Shown here: positions 43,344 to 52,008 of the stretch, one piece after another
How positions within the stretch are numbered: the first letter of the stretch is position 1
Layout of the letters: each line of letters begins with the position of its first letter
Source of the DNA: CADCWK01 sp035944555
GTDB lineage: Bacteria; Chloroflexota; Chloroflexia; Thermomicrobiales; UBA6265
Reading direction: 5' to 3'
Assembly (NCBI GenBank): GCA_035944555.1
Contig: DASZAY010000021.1
Location: forward strand, 62,001-126,000
DNA: 64,000 nucleotides
Program-made: the position numbers and the translations under genes
Notes under the pieces: generated by a model
What the model was told of the DNA's origin: nothing
The model's input: only the letters and a program-made list of their open reading frames with translations
The model's database searches: none

Positions 43344-44834
43344 GTGACCCTGCGATTCTCGTACCAGTCCGGCGACCCGGCCATGCTCACCTGCGACGCG
43401 CTCATCGTCCCGGTCACTCCAGGCGAAGCCGCAGACGCACCGGGTTCGGCTCTGCTGTCAACCCTCGACGGTGAACTCGGCGGAGCCGTCAGCGACCTGC
43501 TCGCCGACGCGAAGGTTCCGGGCACGCCCGGCAAGGTCCTCGTCGTCCCGACCCTCGGGCGGCTCCCGGCACGGCGACTCGTAATCACCGGCGTCGGCGA
43601 TGGGACCGGTCCGGATGACGTGCGCCTCGGCTACGCCGCCGCAGCTACCGCCGTCCGACAGGCAGGAGCCCGGTCCGTCGCGCTCGCCCTCCCGGACAAC
43701 GCGGCGACCGACACGATCGCCGACGCGGTCCAGGCGGTAGATCTGGCCCTCTATCGCTTCACCACCTACCACGGCACCGCTCACGGGACGTCGGATGCGG
43801 TTGATCCGGAGAGCATCGTCATCCTCTCCCCCACGATCTCGCCGGAGGAAGCGGAAGCGGCCATCGGTCGGGGCGCCGCCATCGCGGCCGGAACCGCGAT
43901 GGCACGCGATCTCGTCAATGAGCCCGCCAGCGTCCTGGACCCGGCCGAATTCGCCGCCCGGGCCAGAGCGGTCGCCGAAGACAGCGGACTGGACTTCCGC
44001 GAGATTGGCGTCGAGGAACTGACCGAGATGGGCGCCGGCGCACTCCTGGCTGTCGGGAAGGGCAGCGCCATCCCGCCCCGGCTGATCCACCTCACCTACC
44101 GCCCGGAGGGCGAAGCCTCCAGCCGCAAGGTCGGACTGGTCGGCAAGACGATCACCTTCGACACGGGCGGCTATTCGATCAAGACGACCGAAGGCATGGT
44201 CGAGATGAAGGGCGACATGGCCGGTGGCGCGGCGGTGCTGGGGACGATGTCTGCCCTGCGCGCCCTCGGGTGCCGGCACGAAGTCCACGCCGTGATCTGC
44301 GCGGCCGAGAACATGATCTCCGGCGAGGCATTCCGCCCCGGGGACATCCTGACGGCGATGAATGGCGTGACGATCGAGGTGCTCTCGACGGACGCCGAGG
44401 GGCGGCTGGTGCTGGCGGACGGCATGGTCTACACGGCTCGCCAGGGCGTTGACGAGATGATCGACCTGGCGACGCTGACGGGATCGGCGGTGGTCGCGCT
44501 CGGCAACACGACCGCGGCACTGTTCGCCTCGGATGACAGCCTGGCGACGAACCTGATCGTGTCAGGGGCGGCGGTTGGCGAGGATCTCTGGCGGATGCCC
44601 CTTACCCCGGCGATCCGCGAGAACATCCGTGGCGACGTGGGCGACATCAAGAACACCGGCGGCCGCCCGGGCGGCTCGATCGCGGCGGCGCTGTTCCTCG
44701 ACTACTTCCGCGAGGGACTGCCCTGGGCGCATCTCGACATCGCCGGGACCGCCCGGACCGGCAAGTCCCATGGCTACCTGCCCAAGGGCTCGACCGGCTT
44801 TGGTGTCCGCACCCTGCTGCAGTACCTGAGCTGA
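43344..44834 (+). CDS. pepA: Leucyl aminopeptidase (M17)
   Basis: A 496-residue hexameric dizinc exopeptidase that releases N-terminal amino acids. It begins with GTG 43344, with GGAGG 7 bases upstream. The N-terminal macro-like domain covers about residues 1-165. The catalytic domain has the metal ligands in order: Lys and Asp in GKTITFDTGGYS (about 269-280), Asp in EMKGDMAGGAAV, and Asp/Glu in STDAEGRLVLADGM. The last motif has Ser where NTDAEGR is usual. DIKNTGGRPGGSIAAALFL near the end is typical. It is a housekeeping peptidase, and in some bacteria also DNA-binding. Confidence 0.94.
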   Translation: MTLRFSYQSGDPAMLTCDALIVPVTPGEAADAPGSALLSTLDGELGGAVSDLLADAKVPGTPGKVLVVPTLGRLPARRLVITGVGDGTGPDDVRLGYAAAATAVRQAGARSVALALPDNAATDTIADAVQAVDLALYRFTTYHGTAHGTSDAVDPESIVILSPTISPEEAEAAIGRGAAIAAGTAMARDLVNEPASVLDPAEFAARARAVAEDSGLDFREIGVEELTEMGAGALLAVGKGSAIPPRLIHLTYRPEGEASSRKVGLVGKTITFDTGGYSIKTTEGMVEMKGDMAGGAAVLGTMSALRALGCRHEVHAVICAAENMISGEAFRPGDILTAMNGVTIEVLSTDAEGRLVLADGMVYTARQGVDEMIDLATLTGSAVVALGNTTAALFASDDSLATNLIVSGAAVGEDLWRMPLTPAIRENIRGDVGDIKNTGGRPGGSIAAALFLDYFREGLPWAHLDIAGTARTGKSHGYLPKGSTGFGVRTLLQYLS

Positions 44835-45310
44835 CGACCGCGCTTTCGCTGGCCGTCGTCACCGTGGCGACGGGACGGACTCGGGATTACATGGCGTCGT
44901 GCAGGAAAAGAGGAGGCGCGAGCCGGACTCCCGGTGTGGCTGGCACCGGGACCGGACTCGCGCCCAGGGGGGATGGCTGGTCACCCTTGGGGACCTCGCC
45001 GTGGGGAAGGGGGGATTAGGGGATCAGCACGTTCCCGGGGTGTTCCAGGAGGCGATCGGTGGTGGCTGGCCGCCCGTCCGCTCCGTGCTGGTCTTGACAA
45101 GAGGATAGGCAAGGGATGCGCCAGGAGTATCGTCGAGATGTGACGATTTCACGGAACCGGTGTGTCGTTGGTCATCCCCGCTCAGCTCCTGCTCTTTCTG
45201 GTCGAGCCGCCAGCCAGTGACCCGCCTTGGCCCCGTGGCTGCGTACGACAGAGAACGCCTGCTGCCAGTGGCAGCCACCGCCAGATCACCGCAACCCAAG
45301 GAGCAACACG
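44835..45310. other. Intergenic region between pepA and the 175-residue protein
   Basis: No gene is supported. An imperfect inverted repeat, arms 44915-44936 and 44943-44963 (ggcgcgag.ccgg..cccggtg type), is a likely pepA terminator. A -35-like TTGACA lies at 45094-45099 without a convincing -10. A small palindrome gctgccagtggcagc at 45261-45275 could be an operator. Confidence 0.45.
44915..44963 (+). terminator. Imperfect hairpin terminator after pepA
   Basis: Arms 44915-44936 and 44943-44963 pair with few mismatches around a short loop, about 80 bases after the pepA stop. Confidence 0.5.
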
Positions 45311-45838
45311 ATGTCCCAGCAGGGCCGACCCAAGCCGCTCGGACCCGAGCGCCTGCCGGATGTCCAGCCTTCGAGGACGTCAATCGGCTACGCCACATTC
45401 CTGCCGAATCCCGACAAGACTCCGGGCCAGCCCGCAATGGACCAGGAAGAGCCGGCCTGGTGGGAACAGGGTTCCGCTGCCACGCTGCCGGATGCTCCGC
45501 GCTGGCAAGCTGGCAGCTTGGTCGGTTCCCGGCTTCCACCTCGGTCCGAAACGTTGCGTCCCGGCTCCCTGTTCGACGAGATCATCGACCACGGGGACTA
45601 CCATCGCCGGGAACTCATGGACGAGTTCCGTGGACTCAAGCGTCCATCAGCCGTCGCGGGCGAGGAATCGACCGGTCAGGGACGCAGAACCGATCGTGAC
45701 CAGGCCCGCCGCGAGCGCCGTGAACGCCGGCGACAGGAGCGGGCCAACGGTATCCATTCTGAAGGACAATCGTCATCCCGCCGTAGCCACTCACGCCGTA
45801 ACCGGGACGTCAGCCTGGACTGGGACGATGAGAGTTGA
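45311..45838 (+). CDS. Hypothetical hydrophilic protein
   Basis: A 175-residue protein I do not recognise. The start is ATG 45311, with AAGGAG 8 bases upstream, which makes translation credible. There is no signal peptide or membrane segment. Residues 1-70 are Pro-rich with short aromatic spots (GYATFLPNPDK, EEPAWWEQG). A helical stretch SLFDEIIDHGDYHRRELMDE follows at about residues 87-106. From 120 the chain is strongly charged, Arg/Glu-rich (RRERRERRRQER), then Ser/Arg-rich, ending DVSLDWDDES. It is probably largely disordered and could bind nucleic acid. The metallophosphoesterase gene starts 68 bases downstream on the same strand. Confidence 0.6.
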   Translation: MSQQGRPKPLGPERLPDVQPSRTSIGYATFLPNPDKTPGQPAMDQEEPAWWEQGSAATLPDAPRWQAGSLVGSRLPPRSETLRPGSLFDEIIDHGDYHRRELMDEFRGLKRPSAVAGEESTGQGRRTDRDQARRERRERRRQERANGIHSEGQSSSRRSHSRRNRDVSLDWDDES

Positions 45839-45906
45839 GCTTCGACACATCTCCCGCACGTCCTGCCCGGCGTCCGATCAGTCAGTCACCAGGTGAAGGG
45901 AGCGGC

Positions 45907-46614
45907 ATGCGCGTTGCCGTCATGTCCGATATCCACGGGTTCAGTCTCGCGCTCGATGCCGTCACCTCGGACATCGAGCGCCACGGACTGTTCGACGCCG
46001 TCGTCGTCGCAGGCGACCTCTGCGCGGTCGGGCCAGACCCGGCTGGTGTCATTGAACGGCTCCGGGCCCGGCCGGACTGGGTCGTGCTCAAGGGCAACAC
46101 CGACGACGATATCGTCCAGGCGGCGACGCGCCGGGAGATGTGGTTCCCGGTCGCCGAAATCGGCCGGGAGGGAGCGGCTTTTCTGGAGGATCTGCCGCTC
46201 ATCACTCGCTACTTCCCACCCGGGTCGGTAGACGACGATCAGTCCCTGCTCGTGGTTCACGCCAACCCACACGACCTGACCGGACGACTCGATCCGGAAT
46301 CTTCCGACCGTGAGCTCCGGGAGGTCCTTGGCGACGCCCGCTTCGACACGATCGCGTTCGGGCATGTCCATATCGCCTATCAGCGCGAGCTGGATGGCAG
46401 GAAACTGGTCGACGTGTCGGCCGTGGGGAATCCCAAGGACGGGTCGCTTCGGAGTGCATGGGGCGAGTTCACCTGGGATACGAACACCGGCTATTGGACA
46501 TCGACGATCCACCGGACCGACTACCCGCTGGCCGAGACCGAGCGCCAGATCCGGGACAGTCGCCTGCCGTCCCCGGACAAGGTTTTGCAGAAATTGATCC
46601 GGGCCAGGTACTAG
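45907..46614 (+). CDS. Metallophosphoesterase (YfcE/MJ0936-like)
   Basis: A 235-residue calcineurin-like phosphodiesterase. The chosen start is ATG 45907 (MRVAVMSDIHG), near a GGGAG site; the upstream part of the ORF lacks homology. The dimetal motifs are in order: MSDIHGFSLALDAV (D-x-H), VVVAGDLCAVGPDPAG (GD), LKGNTDDDIV (GNxD/H), VHANPHD and FGHVHIAYQRELDG (GHxH). It probably acts on phosphodiesters such as cyclic nucleotides or oligonucleotides; the substrate is not defined. It follows the 175-residue protein in the same unit and ends before a terminator. Confidence 0.92.
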   Translation: MRVAVMSDIHGFSLALDAVTSDIERHGLFDAVVVAGDLCAVGPDPAGVIERLRARPDWVVLKGNTDDDIVQAATRREMWFPVAEIGREGAAFLEDLPLITRYFPPGSVDDDQSLLVVHANPHDLTGRLDPESSDRELREVLGDARFDTIAFGHVHIAYQRELDGRKLVDVSAVGNPKDGSLRSAWGEFTWDTNTGYWTSTIHRTDYPLAETERQIRDSRLPSPDKVLQKLIRARY

Positions 46615-46627
46615 CGCGACACATGCA

Positions 46628-46661
46628 AAGGGGCCGGGAGGATGATTCCTCCCGGCCCCTT
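46628..46661. terminator. Hairpin terminator between metallophosphoesterase and DoxX
   Basis: A perfect 14-bp stem (46628-46641 with 46648-46661) with the same atgatt loop as the terminator at 41920. It lies between convergent genes and may serve both. Confidence 0.85.
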
Positions 46662-46686
46662 CGTTGTCAGTTGTTCCGCTGAGCGG

Positions 46687-47220
46687 TCAGGACTCAGACG
46701 CCTCAGCAGCGTCCGTCGGCGGGATCTCGGAATCCGCCTTCTTCGACTGTTCGACCGCGTAGTAGACGGCGCCCGCCGTAACGGCCAGGCCGACCGGAAC
46801 CGTCCAGCCCGGGAGCCGACTACGCAGGATCGTGTCGAGCGCGATCGGCCCGGGTCCACTCACGATCTGCTCGGCCGCGATCGCCATGAAGAGCACCGGT
46901 AGCTCCGCTCCGCCGGAAGCGTTCCAGATCGGCTTGCCCCAGTGCATGGTCCGGGATGCCATCGACATCGCGCCGATGGTGGCAAGCGGTCCGGCCGGGT
47001 GCATAAAGCCCAGGGCGGTCAGGAGTCCACCACCGAACTCGCTGGCGCCAGCGAGCCGTGCCCAGTGCTGGGCAGGCTCCAGCTTCATCCCGCGCATCAT
47101 CCCGGTGACACCTTCGAGGCCCGGTCCGTCGAACGAGCCGAACAACTTCTGCGCCCCGTGGCCAGCCATCAGGCCGCCAGCGACTCCCCGCACGATCAGT
47201 CTTCCAAGTCCCGCGGCCAT
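46687..47220 (-). CDS. DoxX family membrane protein
   Basis: A 177-residue inner-membrane protein with about four helices. The start MAAGLGRLIVRGVAGGLMAG and the signature GHGAQKLFGSFDGPGLEGV match the DoxX/quinol oxidase subunit-like family. FGGGLLTALGFMHPAGPLAT is the second core block. In other bacteria DoxX-like proteins appear in thiosulfate:quinone or redox membrane complexes; the partner here is not visible. The C-terminal 25 residues are acidic. It is divergent from the dehydratase gene. Confidence 0.9.
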   Translation of the reverse strand: MAAGLGRLIVRGVAGGLMAGHGAQKLFGSFDGPGLEGVTGMMRGMKLEPAQHWARLAGASEFGGGLLTALGFMHPAGPLATIGAMSMASRTMHWGKPIWNASGGAELPVLFMAIAAEQIVSGPGPIALDTILRSRLPGWTVPVGLAVTAGAVYYAVEQSKKADSEIPPTDAAEASES

Positions 47221-47417
47221 CGACTCCCCCTCTTTCCTGTCCTTGCCGATCCCTCCCAGCCAGGCGGCGGTGGAGATAAGCGTTACGGATTCTGGTCAAC
47301 GCAAGAAGGGCGCCCGGTTCCCGGGGTAGCCCAGTGCTACCATTGAGCCGCTTTGACCAATCCACCGGGCCACGACGCCGTGACCGATCCTCTCGACCCG
47401 GCACAGGAGCAGATCCG

Positions 47418-49709
47418 ATGACGCGAGCCCCCGGTAACGGCCATCCCGATTCCGCCGCAGGAGGTGGCAACGGCACGACGCCGGTGCGACTTCAGATGAT
47501 CGGGGAGAACCCGTACAGCTACAACGTCCAAGGCAAGGCCAACGAGCCGATCACCGTCGCCGGGATCCTTGACCGGGCCCACCGGGAACTGACCCTGGCC
47601 GGGGAGGAGCGTCCGAAGCCCGACTGGTCGCTCGGCGCGATCTACGACCGACTGGACGGCAACGCCCCGCGGATCGCGGTCATCGGGGGATCGCCTGATC
47701 ACCCTGCCCATGTCGTCGACCAGGGCACGATCGCGCGGGCAGCGCTGGCAATCTGGGAGCGCGGCGGCGTGCCGTTCTCGTTCAGTGTCCCGGTGCTCTG
47801 CGACGGGACGGCCCAGAGCACGCCGGGTATGAGCTACAGCCTCCAGAGCCGCAACGCGATCGCCGAGATGATTGTTAACCAGATGGAAGCGCACGGCTAT
47901 CACGGCGCCTTCGTCATCCAGAGCTGCGACAAGATGCCGCTGGCCGCGGTGTCGGCGCTGGCGCACCTCGACACCCTGCGCCAGCTCCGGGGGGAGCCGC
48001 CGGTCTTTGCGGCCTTCGCGCCGGCCCACGTCCTCAAAGGCGGGGAGATCCCGGCGAACGTCCGGGATGAGCTGCAGCAGCTCGCCAATGACATGGTCGC
48101 GGCCGGCCATGAGGAGCTGGCTGAAGACCTCGAAGACACGATGGCATACATCCTCCAGTGCTCGTCGAATACGGCGTTCCAGGGCGTGTTCATTCGCGCG
48201 GTCGAGTACGGAGTCCTGTCTCCGGAGCGCCACGCCTGGTTCGAGCGGGAACTGGCGGTTCATACCTGCGACGCCAAGGGCGGCATCTGCGCGTTCAACG
48301 GCACGGGTAACTCGTCCCGAAACATCGTCGCCGGGATGGGTCTCGTCCATCCGGTCGTCGAGCTGCTGACCGATCCGCCAACGACCGCGCAGGTCGATGC
48401 GGTGGTCGCCGATCTGATGACTCTGCCCAATCGCCCCGAGTGCGGTGTTACCCGGATCCTGCTGGACAACGTCGGCAACGCCGTCCGGATCCACAGCGCC
48501 TCGGGCGGGTCGACAAACCTGTTGATGCACTTCGTCGGCGCGGTCCTCTACAGCGGCCACCGGTTCAGCATCCATGACCTCGATCGGATCCACCACGCGC
48601 ACTCGGTACCGGACATCTTCAACTACAGCCTGACGCAGGGCCGCGACATCTTCGCGCTGGCCAAGCAATGCTGCGACGGCGACATCCGCGGGATGGAGAC
48701 GCTCATCTACGAGCTGGTCCGGAATGGCGTGCCGATGGATCTGGACGCCATGACGGTGACCGGTACGACCTGGCGGGAGCGACTCTCCGACGAAACCGGG
48801 CTGAGCGCCACCGGTGTGACCGACAACCCGATCATCCTCGCGACCCCTCGGCGCTCCATTTCCGGCGTCGACGTACTGACCGGCAACTGGTTCGAGAGCG
48901 CGGTCGTCAAGATCAGCGGCATGCCGGAGAAGCAGGTCGATCACTTCGACGAGCAGGTCGCACTCGTCCTCCGGTACGACGATGAGGAGGCCGCCAACAA
49001 CAGCCTGCTCAACGTCCACCTGCTGGACAACCTGCGGGATTCCGTCGCGTTCGACGAGCAGACGCTACGGAGTCTCTGGGCGCACAACGCGACGGGCCTC
49101 GGGCTGGATGTCGCCGCGGCCAGCGATCTGAGCTACGACCGGCTGTTTGATCACATGGTCAGGACGGGCACGCTCAAGCTGGCGATCGTCGTCGCCGCCC
49201 AGGGACCGGTCGCCTACGGGATGCCCGAGATGTTCACGCCGATGCAGCACATCAACGCCAACCGGGCGCTGCGCCGCCTGGCGACCCTGATGAGCGACGG
49301 TCGGTACTCAGGCGTGTCCTATGGGGCGGCGGTCGGGCATATCACCCCGGAGGCGGCGCTCGGCGGCGGGATCCTCCGGCTGGAGACGGGCGACCCGATC
49401 CATCTTCGCTTCCGGGCACGACGACTGGACCTCCTCGATCCGGTCGCGCTGGCCGAGGGCCGGATCATCCCAGCCGACGACCGGCTGCTGGCCGGCCGGG
49501 ACGACGTGGCCGCGGCCCGGATGGCGGTGATTCGCAGGCGTCAGCGGTTCGTCGCCGCCTCCAACCGAATGACGTACTGCACCGACGCGGCATCCGGGGT
49601 CGTCCCGGTCCCTGTCGCTGAGGAAGCCGTGGTCAATTTCTGGGATGCGGCGACCGTGGGCGGGGTCAACACCGCTGCCGAGAGCAGGGAACCAGTGCTT
49701 GCCGACTGA
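47418..49709 (+). CDS. IlvD/Edd-family dehydratase, YjhG-like long form
   Basis: A 763-residue iron-sulfur dehydratase, probably for a sugar acid such as xylonate (by family, not proven). The start is ATG 47418, with AGGAG 8 bases upstream. Family blocks run in order: RIAVIGGSPDHPAHVVDQ (about 90-107), VPVLCDGTAQSTPGMSYSLQ, and FVIQSCDKMPLAAVSALAHL, which holds a cluster Cys. HTCDAKGGICAFNGTGNSS, HSASGGSTNLLMHFV, and DIFNYSLTQGRDIFALAKQC follow. It is longer than dihydroxy-acid dehydratase (about 560) and closer to the YjhG/YagF subfamily. It has no pathway neighbours, so its substrate is open. Confidence 0.9.
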   Translation: MTRAPGNGHPDSAAGGGNGTTPVRLQMIGENPYSYNVQGKANEPITVAGILDRAHRELTLAGEERPKPDWSLGAIYDRLDGNAPRIAVIGGSPDHPAHVVDQGTIARAALAIWERGGVPFSFSVPVLCDGTAQSTPGMSYSLQSRNAIAEMIVNQMEAHGYHGAFVIQSCDKMPLAAVSALAHLDTLRQLRGEPPVFAAFAPAHVLKGGEIPANVRDELQQLANDMVAAGHEELAEDLEDTMAYILQCSSNTAFQGVFIRAVEYGVLSPERHAWFERELAVHTCDAKGGICAFNGTGNSSRNIVAGMGLVHPVVELLTDPPTTAQVDAVVADLMTLPNRPECGVTRILLDNVGNAVRIHSASGGSTNLLMHFVGAVLYSGHRFSIHDLDRIHHAHSVPDIFNYSLTQGRDIFALAKQCCDGDIRGMETLIYELVRNGVPMDLDAMTVTGTTWRERLSDETGLSATGVTDNPIILATPRRSISGVDVLTGNWFESAVVKISGMPEKQVDHFDEQVALVLRYDDEEAANNSLLNVHLLDNLRDSVAFDEQTLRSLWAHNATGLGLDVAAASDLSYDRLFDHMVRTGTLKLAIVVAAQGPVAYGMPEMFTPMQHINANRALRRLATLMSDGRYSGVSYGAAVGHITPEAALGGGILRLETGDPIHLRFRARRLDLLDPVALAEGRIIPADDRLLAGRDDVAAARMAVIRRRQRFVAASNRMTYCTDAASGVVPVPVAEEAVVNFWDAATVGGVNTAAESREPVLAD

Positions 49710-49730
49710 CCGCGGCGATCAGATGACAAC

Positions 49731-49767
49731 GAGAAGGGCGGGCGCCGGAATGGCGCCCGCCCTTCTC
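49731..49767. terminator. Rho-independent terminator
   Basis: A perfect 16-bp stem (49731-49746 with 49752-49767), 5-base loop ggaat, then ggtgtttt on the plus strand, ending the dehydratase transcript and possibly the convergent DUF4397 gene. Confidence 0.88.
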
Positions 49768-49793
49768 GGTGTTTTCGTGGTTCGCGACAGATG

Positions 49794-50585
49794 TCAGGCG
49801 GCCGGAGTCGCGACCTCTTCCTCGTCGCTCTCCTGACCCGGGTACGTGCCGACGACCAGCGCGGTCGGCTCGCCCATGGCGTCGGCGGTCACGATGATAG
49901 CGATCGACGAGCCCGGCTGCAGGGTCAGGGCCGGCAGCGTGGCGACCGCACCTTCTTCGCCGGTCAACCGGACTTCGAACTCAGCCGACGTGCCCATGAA
50001 GTCGGAGGCGTCGGAGGCGTTGAAGTAGGACAGGTCCTCGATGATCGGGTCGCCACCGACGGCAGCGATATCGATGGCCTCGACGGCCGACGCGGCGTGA
50101 ATCGCGATGACGCGGGAGTTGTCATCCGCGACCCGCTCGTTGTTGATCTCGAAGGCCTTGATCTCCGGCTCGTCCTCGCCGTTGGCGGCGACCATCGCGT
50201 AGATCTTGCCACTCTCCAGCTCGACGTCCGTGTCGATGACGGCCTGGGAGGCGTCGCCACCGGCCGGAACCACCTTGACGTTGTGGTCGCCGCTGTTGAC
50301 GGAAAGGAACTCGCTGACCGCTCCGAACTCGATACCCGTGAGCACGGCCTCGTCATCCACCAGGATGTCGACGGCGGGAGCGGCCGCGGCCGCGTGGACC
50401 ACGGAGATCGCGGCCATGTCGTCTTCGAGGGTGATCGCCGGAGTGGAGATCTGACCCGGTACCGGTGTCGCCTCCGGGGTGCTCTGGGCAAATGCCCCAA
50501 CAGCCATGACCAGCGTCAGGGCGAGGGCTGTGGTCAGTGCGACGACGCTGTGGAACAGTCCGCTCAGGGGGACACCTGTCATCAT
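49794..50585 (-). CDS. Secreted DUF4397 domain protein
   Basis: A 263-residue exported protein. Tandem ATGs at 50585 and 50582 have AAGGA 5-8 bases upstream. The signal peptide (VVALTTALALTLVMAVGAFA) is cleaved near AQSTPEATPVPGQ. Residues about 45-240 are DUF4397, a two-repeat beta domain with ISVVHAAAAAPAVDILVDDE and later VIAIHAASAVEAIDI. The family is common on bacterial surfaces and has no known function. The tail is acidic and ends EEVATPAA, the same final five residues as two other exported proteins here. No lipobox or anchor is visible. Confidence 0.85.
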   Translation of the reverse strand: MMTGVPLSGLFHSVVALTTALALTLVMAVGAFAQSTPEATPVPGQISTPAITLEDDMAAISVVHAAAAAPAVDILVDDEAVLTGIEFGAVSEFLSVNSGDHNVKVVPAGGDASQAVIDTDVELESGKIYAMVAANGEDEPEIKAFEINNERVADDNSRVIAIHAASAVEAIDIAAVGGDPIIEDLSYFNASDASDFMGTSAEFEVRLTGEEGAVATLPALTLQPGSSIAIIVTADAMGEPTALVVGTYPGQESDEEEVATPAA

Positions 50586-50772
50586 GCGAATCCTTCTACT
50601 TAGGCTCAACGGCACGCCGATCGCCGGCGCGCAGCACGATCGTGCTCCAGACAGATGCGCAAAAGCACACGACGTGCCAGAACCCCGACCGAGACGTCCA
50701 CACGAATTCTCGGACCGTAGCAGGCAGCAGCGGGGAAGGGCTGATGCTCTCATCCCGCCGGTGGAACCGACG

Positions 50773-51879
50773 CTACGTGGGGAAGAGCTCCCGAAGGCGC
50801 TGGTCGACCCCCTTCGCGTCGCCGACCGAAGACACCTGAATCGCGCCTGACTCGATGCCGGACCGCGCCGCCGCGACGGCCTCCGTCGTCTCGGACCGGA
50901 TCGCCAGCTTCGTCTCGAGGAGGTTCACCCCACCGTTTGACAGGTCCATCGTATAGACCTGGCCGAACGTCCCGGCCTCGAGATCAGCGATCATCTGGGT
51001 ATAGGCTGCCGTGTAGTCGAACAGGACCGAGGTCAGGAGCAAGTCGGCCGCTTCCTCGTTGCCCGACTTATCGCCGATGACGTCGATAAACCGGACCGGC
51101 GGTTGGCCCGGGCTTTGCTGGTTATGCTCGCGGATCGCCTGGATCATCCCGAAGGCCGCGCCGTCGCCCATTCCGAAGACGATGTCGGCGCCGGCCGCGA
51201 GGACCGTGTCGGTAACCTGCCGGGCAGCAGCCGCGTCGTCATAGGTCCCTTCGCCGACCGAGGTATAGACCAGTCGAGCGTCCGGGCGAGCCGCCTTGAG
51301 CCCCTCTGCGAAACCGACCGTCATGAAGTTCCACGTCGGTGGCTGCCCGGTCACGACGATCCCGACGGTCCCACTCGTCGTCTCATTGCCGGCCATCACG
51401 CCGGCGAGATAGGCAGCTTCCTGGGCCTGCGTTTCGATGTCCGCGACCAGTCCGGGCTGGATCGCCTCCGGGTTCTCGATCACCACGACGGGCACGCCCT
51501 CTGCGGCGGCGAACTCCGGGCAGACGGTCTGGTAGCCAGACGCATGACAGACGATCAGGTCGACATCGTCACTTGCCAGGTCGAGCAGCACCGGCGTGAT
51601 GTCGTCATACCCCAGGTTCTCTGCGACTTCGACGTCGACGTCGAGCTCCTCCCCGACCCGGATGAGGTTGTCGACACCCTGCTGGTCCCAGCCCTGATTG
51701 GTCCGGCTGGCCGGCGTGACGATCGCCACGGAACGGACCTCGACGCCCTCCTGGGCCGACGCCGGAGCGACAGCCAGTGGCGCCATCAGCAGGACGGCGA
51801 TCGCAAGCGCCACCAACCGGCTTCGGACGAGACAGCCGTACCGAATACCGTCACGCCGGGAATGATGTCCTGCAAGCAT
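50773..51879 (-). CDS. BMP-family ABC transporter substrate-binding protein
   Basis: A 368-residue periplasmic-type binding protein of the basic membrane protein (PnrA/BmpA, Med) family, which usually binds nucleosides. The start is ATG 51879, with GAGGAGG upstream. The signal peptide LVALAIAVLLMAPLAVAPAS is cleaved near ASAQ-EG. It has no lipobox Cys, although most family members are lipoproteins. Family blocks include TPASRTNQGWDQQGVDNL, DDVDLIVCHASGYQTVCPEF, and AGADIVFGMGDGAAFGMI. It is the last gene of the amidase-ATPase-permease-permease operon, 129 bases after the second permease. Ligand possibilities are nucleosides or other amides released upstream by the amidase. Confidence 0.92.
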   Translation of the reverse strand: MLAGHHSRRDGIRYGCLVRSRLVALAIAVLLMAPLAVAPASAQEGVEVRSVAIVTPASRTNQGWDQQGVDNLIRVGEELDVDVEVAENLGYDDITPVLLDLASDDVDLIVCHASGYQTVCPEFAAAEGVPVVVIENPEAIQPGLVADIETQAQEAAYLAGVMAGNETTSGTVGIVVTGQPPTWNFMTVGFAEGLKAARPDARLVYTSVGEGTYDDAAAARQVTDTVLAAGADIVFGMGDGAAFGMIQAIREHNQQSPGQPPVRFIDVIGDKSGNEEAADLLLTSVLFDYTAAYTQMIADLEAGTFGQVYTMDLSNGGVNLLETKLAIRSETTEAVAAARSGIESGAIQVSSVGDAKGVDQRLRELFPT

Positions 51880-52008
51880 GTGCGTGTCCTCCTCGTAGCG
51901 GGTGATCCGACTCATATCCTTTACGGTCATCGTGCCGCCATTGCTTCCCGGAATCGACAGCCAATACCACAGCCAACCAACGGATTTGGATGGTCGCCAG
52001 CTGCTTCC

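Noticed and set aside
47337..49019. 560-codon minus-strand frame opposite the dehydratase
   Set aside because: The plus frame has all IlvD/Edd motifs. The minus frame is a composition shadow.
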